Origin: Epichloe hybrida | Taxonomy: Eukaryota; Ascomycota; Sordariomycetes; Hypocreales; Clavicipitaceae | Length of the DNA: 64,000 nucleotides | Direction of reading: 5' to 3' | NCBI GenBank assembly: GCA_019022495.1 | Contig: JAFEKR010000005.1 | Span: forward strand, 434,001-498,000 | Part shown: piece by piece, positions 23,601-35,700 of the stretch | How the letters are laid out: each line of letters begins with the position of its first letter | Position numbering within the stretch: the stretch's first letter is position 1 | The notes under the pieces: generated by a model | Seen by the model: the letters and a program-made list of their open reading frames with translations, nothing else | What the model was told of the DNA's origin: nothing | Database searches by the model: none | Made by a program: the position numbers and the translations under genes

Positions 23601-26010
23601 ATCTAGTTATGTAATTAAAGCTATACTTATAATATTAGTGCTAGGTAGCTAGCACCTAGTAGCGTATTTTTTAAGAAAGTTAACTAATATTAAACTTCAT
23701 TACTTAACCCTAGACGCTAAGTTATTAGTAATCTAAGAGGCGTTTTAAGCCTAGAGATATTACCTTATGTATTTAACTTATTAGATTATAGTTATAATAG
23801 ACTATCTAAATTATAAGTACCTAGCTATAAAGCTAAAGCTAACTAGTAAGTAGGTAATAGCGTTAGATAAGCTTTGTTTATTTAATTTTAGGATTAAATA
23901 TTATATAAGTAAGTTAAATCCTACTAATGCCCTATTAAGAAGAGCAAATTATATTAGCAAGAAGCGTAGGGCAAAGGCTATATCCTTATAGCTACCTAGC
24001 TTCTTATCTAAGTTTATAAATACTAAGTAGTAGGGACACTATATAAGTAATAGTGTAGTTATAAGTCCTAAGATTACATTGCTTAGCATAGCTAATAGTT
24101 TATTACAAGAATACTATAAGGGCTACACTAGCCTCTAGGGTTTTAAGAAAATATAACTTAATTATATTATTAAGGAACCTAATAGTCCTATAAAGCCTAT
24201 AAGTAGTATACTAACTAGGTTTGCTAATTATAAGTAGTAAGGTTATACCTTATTTATGTTTATTAATGTTTCTATAAGTCTAGTAAGCCTATAGGTTAGG
24301 AGTCTAGCTAGGTTAGTAGTTAGTAAGCAGTATAAGCGCCCCCTTAAAATACTACTTAGCTATAATTTATTTATAAGTCTAAAAGCATACTATAAGCTAG
24401 CTACTTATAGTAGTATTATAGTAAGAATATAGGTAGTCTAGCAAATCTCTTCTAAGTTTACATATAATATATATCCTATATACGTAGAATTAGAGACTCT
24501 AATTTAAGTTATGTTATTTTAAGCATAGTAAGGTAATAACTTTACTATAAGTTATAGAAAGCTACTTAAGAGCAGTAACCTTAAAGCGTTATAGATATAG
24601 TCTGTTAGGCCCTCTAAGCTATTAATATTTTAAAATAGAGTTTTTATTCTAGTAGGTATAAGAAAGGAAATTTTACTACTCACCTATAATAACCTAGTAG
24701 TAGGCTATTAGGGAGTTAGCAAGACCCTCTATTAGATTATAAGTTAGTATTACTAGCTAATAATAAAGAAAGACACTAAGTTATATATATAAACTTATAT
24801 AAGCTATTAGACTTTAAAGCTAAGGCACCATAAACCTTATAGTAAGCTAGCTATGCTACTAGTGCCTAATTAGCCTTTTTAAGAATTATTAATGGATTTT
24901 ATCACGGGGCTACTACCTATAAAAGACGTAAATTAGACCTATAATGTAATCTTAGTTATTATAAACCATTTCATAAAATATAGTATCTATATCCCTATTT
25001 TAACGTGAATAACTAGTAATAGGTTAGCTACTGTATTCCTAAAGTATGTTTTTAGGGATTATAGCGCCCTAGAAGGCATTATTATAGACTATAGTTTAAC
25101 TTTTACTAGCGGGTTTTAGATAACCTTTTGCTATCTTATTATAACTAAGCAGTGACTAAGCACTGTGTTTTACCTGTAAATAGATAGTTAGATAAAATAT
25201 TTAAACTAAGTTTTAGAATATTATTTAAGAGCCTTTACTTACTTTAATTGGACTAATTAGGCTAATAATCTTTTAATAGTATAGTTTACGTATAATATAA
25301 GTGTTTATTTAACTTATAGCTACACCCTAGCTAAGGCGCTGCAAGGGGACCGCAGCAAGTGATTATAGACATTCCTATAGTAAATAACTAGGTAAAGACT
25401 TATGCTACTACACTAAGAGATAGATATATAGTAATTAAGTAGCTTCTAAGTAACTTATAGGCCTAGTATATAAAACACTATAATAAGAAGCGGACCCTAA
25501 TAAAGTTTAGAGTAAGTAACTATATTTTATTATTTATAAAGAATATTAACTTATAGTAACCTAGTAGGAAGCTAAGTATAAAGTATCTAGGCCCTTATAA
25601 AATTAAAAAGGTAATTCGCACCTATGGATTAGTATATTAATTAAATCTACTACCTAGAACGCGTCTATATAATGTTTTTAATATTACTAATCTTAAACTA
25701 TTTATAGGGGACTTATCTAGTATAAAAGATATGTCCTTACTATAAGAGAACGTTGTAGATAATAAATAGGAGTTTAAAGTTAAAAGAATTATATTATATT
25801 ACTATAATAGGAGATATTAGAAATACCTAGTTAAATAGAAGGGCTATAATACTTTAGAGAATTCTTAGGTGAAAAAAAGAGATTTTATTATAATAGATAT
25901 TATTAAGGATTATAAGCAGTAATTAAGTAACTAGTTTATAGATATAGAGGTATATTTAGTAAAGTTTAAATAGTAGTAGTAATATATAAAAAAATCCAGA
26001 TAATTTCTTA
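20641..26010 (+). pseudogene. gypsy Gag-Pol with C-terminal chromodomain (D1)
   Basis: Gag and Pol share one frame (codons at 20641+3n) with no gag/pol shift. Gag has a damaged CCHC knuckle near 21691-21740 (CYKYSSPRY). Protease reads LFNIG near 21957 (family LFDTG). RT about 22700-23290 has YLNN at 23143-23154 instead of YLDD. RNase H is about 23560-23880 and integrase about 24660-25330. A 13-bp deletion relative to D2 near 25346 shifts the frame by one. The chromodomain then follows at about 25770-25930 (EFKVKRI, YLVK-KGY, N-S-V). Chromodomains of this clade bind methylated H3K9 and steer integration to heterochromatin. Start uncertain; end approximate. Confidence 0.88.
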
Positions 26011-27123
26011 AACTTTAGATAACCTAACTTATAGTTACTTTATACTAATTACCTTATTAATACATTACCTACCTATTCCTTAGTAGTCTTAGCTATAATA
26101 ATAAGGGTAGAGGATTTGTCCTTATTATTAGAGAAATCCCCTTTCTTATATATATATATATAAAGCTTGCTAGGGAGGTCTAGCGGCCTAACATAAGTAG
26201 GAAGCGTAAATATATTAGTAGTAAGCTACTAGTAAGTTAGTAAAGCTATAAGCTAGAGTATAGAAATACATATAGATAGAAGGTTTTATGTAATAAAATA
26301 TAAGCTATTAGAAATATTAATCTAAACTTCTAGATTAATAGTATTATTAAGTAGTAATATAGTAACTTATTTATTAGCATTAGCCTTATATGTAACTTCT
26401 ACTATAAGTCACGCTTACCTTACTTAATTACACTTATTAGTATTTTTAGTAGTTAGGAGTGTATTATAAAGTTTATACTTTATATGTATTAGACACTAGT
26501 AGTATATTAGTAGTAATTAAGTTATAGAAATAAGAGATATATATATTATTAAGAAAGTATAAATTATCTTTAGGATTACTATAAGCATTAATATGCTTAA
26601 AGAGTGTATAATATAACTAAGTAAACTAAGTAAAATACTAGTAATATATTAGTATATATATTAGTAGTAAGAAAAGAAGAATAAACCCTAGCGTAGTCCT
26701 TATTATTACGTATATAATAAGCGTATTTTATTAAATTATCTATATAAGTTAGGAGTAATATATAGCAAGATAGTAGTGAAGTTATACTTAGAGAATTAGT
26801 ATATTAGGTTAGAATAAATTTACCCTTAATAATATATTATAGCTTCGCGCTATTACTATCTTTAGGTATAATAGCTTATATTATAACTTACTATATATAG
26901 TAAATATAAGGAATCTTTATTTTACTAGTACTACTAGCTATAAGTTAGTAAGGTAAGCGCTAGGTAAGTAAAGATATTATACTTATATTAAAATTTTTAA
27001 AGCTAAACACTTCTTACTAAGAGACTTTAAAGGAGATATTAAGGAATTCTTCCTACTAGAGAGAGGTAGTAGTAATAAAGTAGTAGCTTATATTAAAGAT
27101 ATTATTAATTACTAGTAAGTTAG
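26011..27123 (+). other. D1 3' region, first segment (function unknown)
   Basis: Matches 56750-57845 of D2 without large indels. Downstream of the chromodomain but before the 3' LTR, it is too long for an ordinary 3' UTR. Stop-poor stretches occur in more than one plus frame, and I recognise no domain. It ends at the C1 insertion (TSD gttag 27119-27123). Confidence 0.6.
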
Positions 27124-27419
27124 TGTTGGAACAAGCATGATATTAACAAGGGTGCGCGCCTCTGATTAGGTAGGCGCGTTACATCGCGGACCCACATATC
27201 CGGCCTGACCGCGCCGCGATCAGAGTTAGCATATGTGGTCTCTTTGCTAGTAACCCTAATTAAGGCCCCTTTTCCTATAATAAATAGCGCACTCTCTTTG
27301 CTTTTATTTAATCCCTCTTTTGCTTACTTTAATAGACTAGAATATATAATAATTACGTGCACTTTAGTCCACCCTAAAAACCCTATATATAGGTTAATAG
27401 TATCCTATAGATACTAATA
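27124..27419 (+). repeat. C1 5' LTR
   Basis: 296 bp, TGTTGGAACAAGC to GATACTAATA (ancestral CTAACA). The GC-rich block gcgcgcctctgattaggtaggcgcg is near its start. The 60-codon open stretch inside (27235-27417) recurs in every C LTR and is not evidence of a gene. Confidence 0.95.
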
Positions 27420-27901
27420 CTAATTAGTAGTTATCTTTATAAATACTATAGATTAGTAAGGTTTATAGAAGAGGTATTAGTATTAAGGACTTACCTTATA
27501 AAAGAGGAAGTGCTGCTTTAAGATACTAAATATACTAAGGAAGAAGTATAATCTAGCTCTCCTTTTACCTTAAGTAACTATAACTAGCTCTATACTAAAT
27601 CTAAGCTTATTAACTTAATTAAGGCCTAGTTAGTAACTAACCTAACCTATCTTTATTTATTTAATTAGCATGTCTATTATATAAATAAACCCTTAGAAGC
27701 GTGTTTAATTAAATAATTAAGGCCTAGTTAGTAACTAACCTAACCTATTCTTAATTATTTAATTAAACCTACTAAGGGATAAAGATAATAGCTTTACTTA
27801 ATCCTTTAGACTTCTATTAATTCTCTATTTCCCTTACCCCCTTATTTACTACTAATATTATAGTAAAATATTAAGATTAACTAGAGGGATCTAGAGCCTA
27901 A
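27420..27901 (+). other. C1 leader with a direct-repeat pair
   Basis: Begins ctaattagtagtta, the leader shared with B and F. A 35-bp direct repeat (aattaaggcctagttagtaa type) lies at 27616-27650 and 27715-27748. C2 has the same pair. No coding frame is recognised before about 27790. Confidence 0.75.
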
Positions 27902-30900
27902 GATATTCCCTCTAATTATAAACATACCTTCCCCCCTAAGGATACTAGAAGAGAAGCTAATTTATAAGTTATATCTTACCTCCTTAACTACATATTCCCT
28001 AATTTACACTAATATATTACGTAATAAGCACTAGAGAATAAGGAATTATTTAATCTTAAAGCAAATACTACCCCTAAAGAACTTATAGCCTAGATTCTTA
28101 TTAAGAAAGCAACCTATAAATATAAGAACCTATACCTATAAACCCTATTTACTATCTTTAGTAATAACTTTAGAGGATAGAAATAAGAAATATTCTAAGT
28201 AGTAAATCCTAAAGCTATAAAGAGTCTTTAAGACTTTCTTTTCTTTAGTAGCATTTATATAGACTTATAGAGTTACTATAAGACAGTAGTCTTACTTAAA
28301 GATGTTGTTAATTATAATAGATTCTATGACTAGAAAGAAGAAGAAATATAGGAAGTTACTAGGAAGTATTCCCCCTTTAAGAGGTAAATAGCGGAGAAGG
28401 ACTTCTATAAAGACCTCCTTTCTATTAGTATTCTTTCTTTTAGAGATTAACTAAAGTAACTAATTACTTTACGTTATACCTAATCCCCTTAACTACTATA
28501 ATTACTTCTATTTTATTCCTAGATTCTATTACACTAATCCCTAAGTATACTAAGTGTAAGGTAAAGGCATAATAGTAGAGGCAATCCCCTTATTATAAGC
28601 CCTTAACTACAACCCTAGACCCCCCTTATTTCCCCTCCTATAATAAGGCACTATAATCCCCCTCTATAATCTAGGACTATAGCACCTCTTTTATAAGATT
28701 TAATTATCCCTATTCCCCCTTAGGAGATAGGCTAATATTTATTAAAGTAACTACTTAATCTTAATAAATTCTATAGTAATAAAAGTATTAAGTATAGCGC
28801 TAGGGAGTATAATATTCTTAATATTAAGCTCTTAACTTATTAAAGGAAGTGTAAAATACTAGGAATTATATAAGAATAGTTAGGCTATGGTTTTAAGTTT
28901 ATGCTAAAAGGAAAACCTCTATAGTACTTCTTAGAGAACCTTTTAGGCTAAGGAGACCCCTAAGATCTCCTAAGTCTTATCTATAGGATTAGGTAGAAGT
29001 TTAAGATAGATAATACGTATTAAAAGAACTATTTATTATAGGGAAGATTATAACTACTTATGATTATCTAAGAGAACCCTAGTAAATTAAAGATTAAGTG
29101 CTTTAAAGACTTAGTAATAAAGCTTTTAAATCTCTAAAGGGCAAATCCTTATAGATCCTAGTTAGAATTAGACCTCTGTAATTAGATTCTAAATGCTTGC
29201 AAAGGAATCCCAGAATATAAGGCCTATATTATTAATTCTCCCGTTAATCTCTAACGCTTTTATAAATGGATAAGGATATTAATTAGCAAATCTAAAGCTT
29301 TAATTAATTAGTAGTAGTTCCTTATAGAAGCTAGCACTAAGGAATACTTTTAGACTAACCATAAGTATAATAGAAAAGGCAAGGAAGCCTAGTATAGTTA
29401 ATCTTTATTAAAGAGCAAGCCTTAATGCTTAAAAAAGTATTATATATATAGTAAAGAAGGTTATTAGTTAACTAAACACTCGGATAAGGACTAGAAGAAG
29501 GTATTTTAATAATTTAAGAATTACTCTTACATAGACTTAATAGCTTCTTTATATAATATATTCCTAATATAGTATAAAGGCAATAATGATTCTAAATTAG
29601 CTAAGGATAATAATATTAACTAATACCTAATAGAACTTGGTTTTAGTAAAGAAAATAGTAATAGCTAAGTGCCCACAAGCTTCTTTATATATAGGACTAC
29701 CTACAACGGCCATATAACCACTAAGATTCTTGCTAGTAGAGTAATGACTTATGCTTTAGTTAAGAAGGATTTATTTAATCTTTAGGAACTAGATAAGGCG
29801 CTAAGCGTATTTACACTTAAAGAATAATATTTATCCGGAACCTTTAAAGGCATTATAGCTAATATAGGTACTACGGGATATTTATTAGTAGGCTACCCTT
29901 AATTCTTAGCTCTATAAAGTATAATGCTAACTATTACGCTTAATAAGTTAGATACTAGGAAAATAAAGATTAAATTTAGCCCTAGAGAACTAATTAAAGC
30001 ACTTAGATTAATTAAAGTGCTAACTCTATTTAGAATTATTCTCTTTTAGGTAATCCCTATAAACACTCCCTTTCTCTTATACCTTAATAATATAACCTAC
30101 CTAAAGATTGATTTCTATATATCAGAGAACGTTTTATAGCAAGGGAATATTAAGGTTCCTATTATATATAAATAGGGGTATATGTAGATGCTTCTTAATA
30201 AAGAAAAAAGTATTACTTAGAGTTATCTCACAGAGATTAAGCTCCGCTAATTATATTAATGCTTTAGATACCCTTTAGTTTAATATCTTTATAATTTACT
30301 ATGTAAATTAGGGTATAAGGTTAAGTTTAAAGCTATTAAGAAACTAACTAAGGTTTGCTAGTAGTAATAATTACACGCGGATAGCTTATATTAGTTTAAA
30401 TTTACTCTTTAGGATAAATGTGCTTATAATTATAAAATCATTATAAACATTATGTATCTTAATAGTAACCGCCCTATTCTATAAGTTATTAATATAGCTA
30501 TATCCTTTAATATAGCTAGATTTATTAAAGATATCTTTATAAAGACCACGTAGGAAGCACTCTATCTTTACTAGATTAATATCTATCTAGGCCCCCTAGA
30601 TTTAATTATTATAGATACTAGAACAACCTTTAGAGGTAAGGAATTTAAGTAGCTTGCGTTATTAATAGTAATTAAGATTAAAGATATCCCTATTAAGGCT
30701 TACTATAGTATTAGTAAGGTTAAGCAATATTACAGGCCGCTCTAAAGAGCCTATAATATTATCTAACAGGAATGCCTAATAACACTAGAGCCTATAGCAT
30801 TGTAAATAGTAGTTAAAGCTATAAATAATACCATAGGATTAAATAGTCTTGTGCTAATAGTCCTTGTTTTTAGCGCATATCCTCATATAGTTAAGGAATT

Positions 30901-32001
30901 ACCTCTATCACTAGATATCATGTAGTAAGCCCTTATAATCTAACTAGCAATAAAGGAAGTTAAGCGTGTTTATACCTAGCGGAAAGTTAGTAATGCCCTT
31001 ACTATAAGGAACAGTCCTAATACCTCTATAACTATTAACCTCCTACTAGGATCGCTTGTATGTATATAGCGCGAAGGCAAAGAATAGGTAGGCCCCTATA
31101 AGCTATTAGCTATAGAAGGTAAGACCTACACTCTTAAGCTCCCTTAAGGCCCTAAGGCCTTTAGATTAATATCTATTAGGCCTTTTTATAAAGATCCTAA
31201 TAAAGAGAGACCTCCTAAGAGCGCAGATAACTAAGACGCCTCCCTATAGCTTATAGCTATCCCTCCTACTAATCCCCTAAGGTAAGGACCTAGAAGACCT
31301 TAGAAGAACCCCCCTATTATTATATCTAATGTTAATTACATAGATTAAATAAAAGATAAGACTAATGTCTTTCTATTAGCTAAGGAAAGCTCTAACCTTA
31401 AGCTTATAATCTAATTATATAAGGAAGGAATTATTAAGACCCCTAGTAAACCCTTTAAGCTATTTACTAAAGCTAAGATCGATTTTCTAATTAAATAAGG
31501 CATGTTTAAATTTATTAAGTATAATAAAAGAGAGTATAGTGGAGTTTGAATTTTTAATTCCTATATTATTAATAAGGTAAAGGGCAAGATAACAGATCTA
31601 TATAAGAAGTTAAGGCTTATAATCTAAGGTTATAGCAATAAGGAGAAGCTAGCGATCCTCACACAGGCCCTAATAATCTAGCGAGCTAGCTAGTGATTAA
31701 TCCTTATAATAGCACCTGCGTTATTATTACTAGGCCTTATTCTCTAGCTTCGTGACATTACATAGGCCTATGTGTAAGCACAAACGCTTCTTAGTTATAT
31801 AATCCTAGCCTGAATCCCTATCTAAATCTATTACCTGTACCCTATAGGTATGATAATATAAGTGATTAAGCCTTTATATAGTATTACAGAAGCTAGCACC
31901 TACTAGTAGGTAACATATTATTATCACTATAGAGAAATACTCTAGATAATAACCTTTACATTTAACCTATGCTTACTTATAATAATAAAGGAGAACCTAA
32001 C
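27902..32001 (+). pseudogene. copia Gag-Pol, 5' part (C1)
   Basis: Same frame as C2 (codons at 27902+3n), with gag, knuckle (YIYSKEGY near 29440), protease, integrase and the first part of RT. Cut at 32001 by B inside the RT coding sequence, just before the Gln-Thr-Asp-Asp motif; it continues at 38815. Stops are numerous. The true start is unclear because C1 and C2 differ by 1-2-bp indels just upstream. Confidence 0.88.
31997..32001. repeat. Target-site duplication of B, left copy (ctaac)
   Basis: Repeated at 38810-38814. C2 has the uninterrupted sequence gagaacctaaccttt at 45791, showing the empty site. Confidence 0.95.
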
Positions 32002-32310
32002 TGTTAGAACAAAGGTGATATCAATCGCGCGTCGCAGCCGCAATTACCCGGCAGAAGTTCGGGCCGCGCGCGGACCCCACACGTAACCCACAACCCGGCA
32101 CGTTAATTAGCTAGGAAATGTGGGGACACAAACGCGCAACCTCTTTTCCCTTTATGTATTATAACTTCTAGCTTTTTACCTCTCTTTTCCTACAACTCAA
32201 TTAATTATAATAACAGATAACGCAGCCTAGAATAGATAATCAATGACAATACTATTCTTTAGGCTCACGACTATATTACACATTAAATTCAATACCCTGT
32301 GAATCCAACA
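32002..32310 (+). repeat. B 5' LTR
   Basis: 309 bp, TGTTAGAACAAAGG to GAATCCAACA, canonical TG...CA ends. GC-rich and weakly mutated. Followed by ctaatcagtggttacc, the least-mutated version of the leader shared with C and F. Confidence 0.96.
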
Positions 32311-32705
32311 CTAATCAGTGGTTACCTTCACAGATAACCACGCAGTCTTCAAACACCACAGATCAGCAAGGTTAATTAGAAGAGGCAGCTTATCTAACAA
32401 CGACTCGCCCTATGCAATAGGAGGGCCACGTTTAACAATAAGTTATGCTAATAGAAAGGTATAATATAGCTCTCTTCTTACTTTAGTATTAACATCTATA
32501 TCTATACAAACTCCGAAACAATAAAGAAAGGTTTAACGCTAGTAGCTAAGCTATCCCCTTATCTTTCTTTATTATGCGTTCTATCACGCATTTAAAGTTA
32601 ACTGCCTTGCCTTACGATCCTTCACATCCAAAAACACGTTACATAATCACAGTTATACCCCTTTTCTTCTTATATTATAAGATCTACCTCCCTTAATTAA
32701 TTAGA
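32311..32705 (+). other. B leader region
   Basis: About 395 bp between LTR and gag. It starts with ctaatcagtggttacc, which occupies the primer-binding position, followed by short self-complementary segments. No coding signal seen. Confidence 0.65.
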
Positions 32706-35700
32706 ATATCAGATATAGCTAAACCATCTAGGACCTCTAGTTAATTTAGAGTTCCTAGCAAGACCAATAGCTATAACAATGCTATAGAAGGCATTAAAAC
32801 AAGAGATAATAATAAATACCCTAATAAAGGAAAAACCCCTATCTATACCAACCCATACCCCTACATCTCTACAAGGCTTTAACAACATATTATAGAAGAA
32901 CTACTCTAACGAATAGGAAGTTCTAAACATAAAGAGATAATAACACCTAAGGAAATCAGTCTCTACATCCTTATAAAGACCAAATAATACAAGGAGCGAG
33001 GGTTATTTAGAAGAACACTATTCTCCGAATTCAGTAATAACTTCTACAAATAGTTAAGGGATAAGTTCGCGGAAGGAAGAGACCTTTTATAGAATAGACT
33101 TCGAGACTATCTTCTTTATAATAGAGTGTACATAACTATTAGAAGAGGTACTAAGATAGTAAATAACCTTAAAGAAGCAGTAAACTAAGAAGAATTTAGA
33201 TTTTAGACTCTTAAAGAAATTAAAGAGGCTAGGAAGAAGTACATAGGCTTCCAAAAGAACCTATAGAATAAAAAGTTCTTCCGTAATCTACTAGACAACA
33301 GTAATGTTAGAACCAGGTAACCTACCCCATCACCCTAGTTATTAGTACAATCACTATTAAAAGGATTAATAAGCTAGACTCCCCTAGGAAGACTAAGTCA
33401 ATCCCCTCTAGGAAGGCCTAGTTAATCTCCCCTAGGAAGGTTAATTAACCTAGAGTTAAGACCGCCTAAGGATACTATTCGCAAGCATCCGTAGGTAACT
33501 CCCCTACTTATACCTTCACTAGAGGCAAGTCAGCAGTATCACCCTAGTAACACTACCAATAATGCCCCTAAGCAGGAGAGTTACTAACGGAGGCAACCTA
33601 TGCCATCTAGGGCTAGTAGTGCCTCTATTAGCATAGCTTAAAGAGCTATAATTCCTCCTTCCTAATATAAGGAAGAGGAGAATTAGAGGGAATAATAAGC
33701 CCTAAGGGTGCTACCTATAAAGCCACCCTCTTACTTCCTAAAGACCTTACTACCCCTTCTATAAATATAAAGGGAAACACCTAGAGGACCCCTATAGACC
33801 TAGAGACCTTTGCTAAAGTAGATTATTAACCTATCTAAGGTATACCCTAAAGAACAACTCTACAGCGCTAATAACTATGATATCCTTAAATCAAAGCTTT
33901 AAATATTCCGTAGAAAGTACAAGTTGCTTGACATCTAGCCTAAATAAGCTAGTTATGCTTTTAAGGTTATACTTAAAGGCAAAGCACTGTAATACTATAT
34001 AGACTACCTCTCTAAACCTAGACAACCATAAGATCTCCCTACGCTTATTAGCTATATAAGAGAACGATTCGAAACCAAGGATACATAGCAAAGATATCTG
34101 CTAGAGTAAAACAACACTTCCCTATGAGAAATAGCAAATGATAACCTAAGTAAGTTAATAATCAAATGCTTTAATAAACTTATAGAAAGACTAGCTATCT
34201 TACAACAAGTAATGCCTAAAGTAAGCTAAACTAAAAGGGCACTCCGGAATTAACTTATTAGAGCCTATTATAGTATTCTAAAGTGCAGAGGAGCGATTAT
34301 AGATCCGCTAGACGGACTACAAGAGTTCTATAAATAGATTAGAATAACCCTTTATCTTATTAAGGAAGAGAAGAAGAACCATTAACAGTTCCCAACCAAA
34401 ACTACAACCCTAGAGCAATTCTAGACTAACCAAAGATATAACAGGACTAGAAAAGAGACCCAATACCCCTCAAAACCACAAGGAAGAGAAGGTACTCCCT
34501 GCATAAAGAAGTGCTATATATATAGCAAGGAAGGATGCTAGTCATCTAAGCACCCCAAAGAGAACTATAAGAAGGCGTTTTAACGCTTTAAGAATCACTA
34601 CCTTACGGATTTAACCGATAACTCATATTATTTATTTCTTACTTAGTACAAGGGAGAACACAAGTCCTAAACCCCTATTAATAATAAAATCGCTTAGTAT
34701 ATAAAGAGCATTGGATTTAATGACAGCCCTAACGATATAGATAGGCTAGTACCTACAAGCTTCTTCACTCACGGAACCCAGATTAATGGCAAAAGAACGG
34801 TTTAATTCCTAATAAGGCAAGCAGCTTATCATAGTCTAAGTAAAGAAGACCCCTTTTAGCAGGAACTCGTGAACAAAGCCCTAGCAATGTTTATATTAGA
34901 AGATCGCTATTCCTATGCAATATTCCAAGGGATTATACCTGACACAGGAGCCGCAAAGTTCTCTATAGTAAGGCACCCTTAATTTCTTGCTTTGTAACGT
35001 TAGATACCCACATTACAGCTTAATAAATCAATAGAGAGGAAGGCATTAGTTAGATTTAGCGCGGGAGACCTAATTATCGCGCTTAGAGTGGCTATTATGC
35101 CTACTCCCTTTAGAAACATTCTCTTTTAAGTTATCCCTACGAACACTCTATTTCTTTTATCCCTTAATAATATAGACTATCTAAAGATTAATTTTAATAT
35201 CTTTAAGAACACGCTATAACAAGGAAACATTAAAGTCCCTATTATATATAAATAGGGCTACGCCTAGATACTTCTTACATAGAAAGAAGAAGTAGTTACT
35301 TAGAGCTACCTTATAGAAAGTAAGCTACAGCGATTATATTACTACTTTGGACATCCATTAATCCAACGCCTACATGAGGTTCTCTGTAGATCAGGGCATA
35401 ACGTTAACATTAAAGCTATTAGGGAGCTAACGAGAATCTACCACTAATGCTAAATGCATGTAGATAGCCCTAATTACTTTAAGTTCACCCTTAAGGATAA
35501 GTATAGCTTTAATTATAAAGTAATAGTAGATGTCTTCTACCTAGATGGCAACCGCCCTATATTCTACGCTATAGATATGGCCATAGCGTTTAACGCAGCG
35601 AAATTCCTTAATAACATCTCTACGAAAACAACCTAGGAAGCCCTCCAAATGTGCTAGATTAATGCTTACCTAGGCCCCCCGGACTTTATTATCACAGACG

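Noticed and set aside
33891..34091. 66-codon minus-strand frame in B gag
   Set aside because: Opposite a Gag region readable in the plus frame; no independent evidence.
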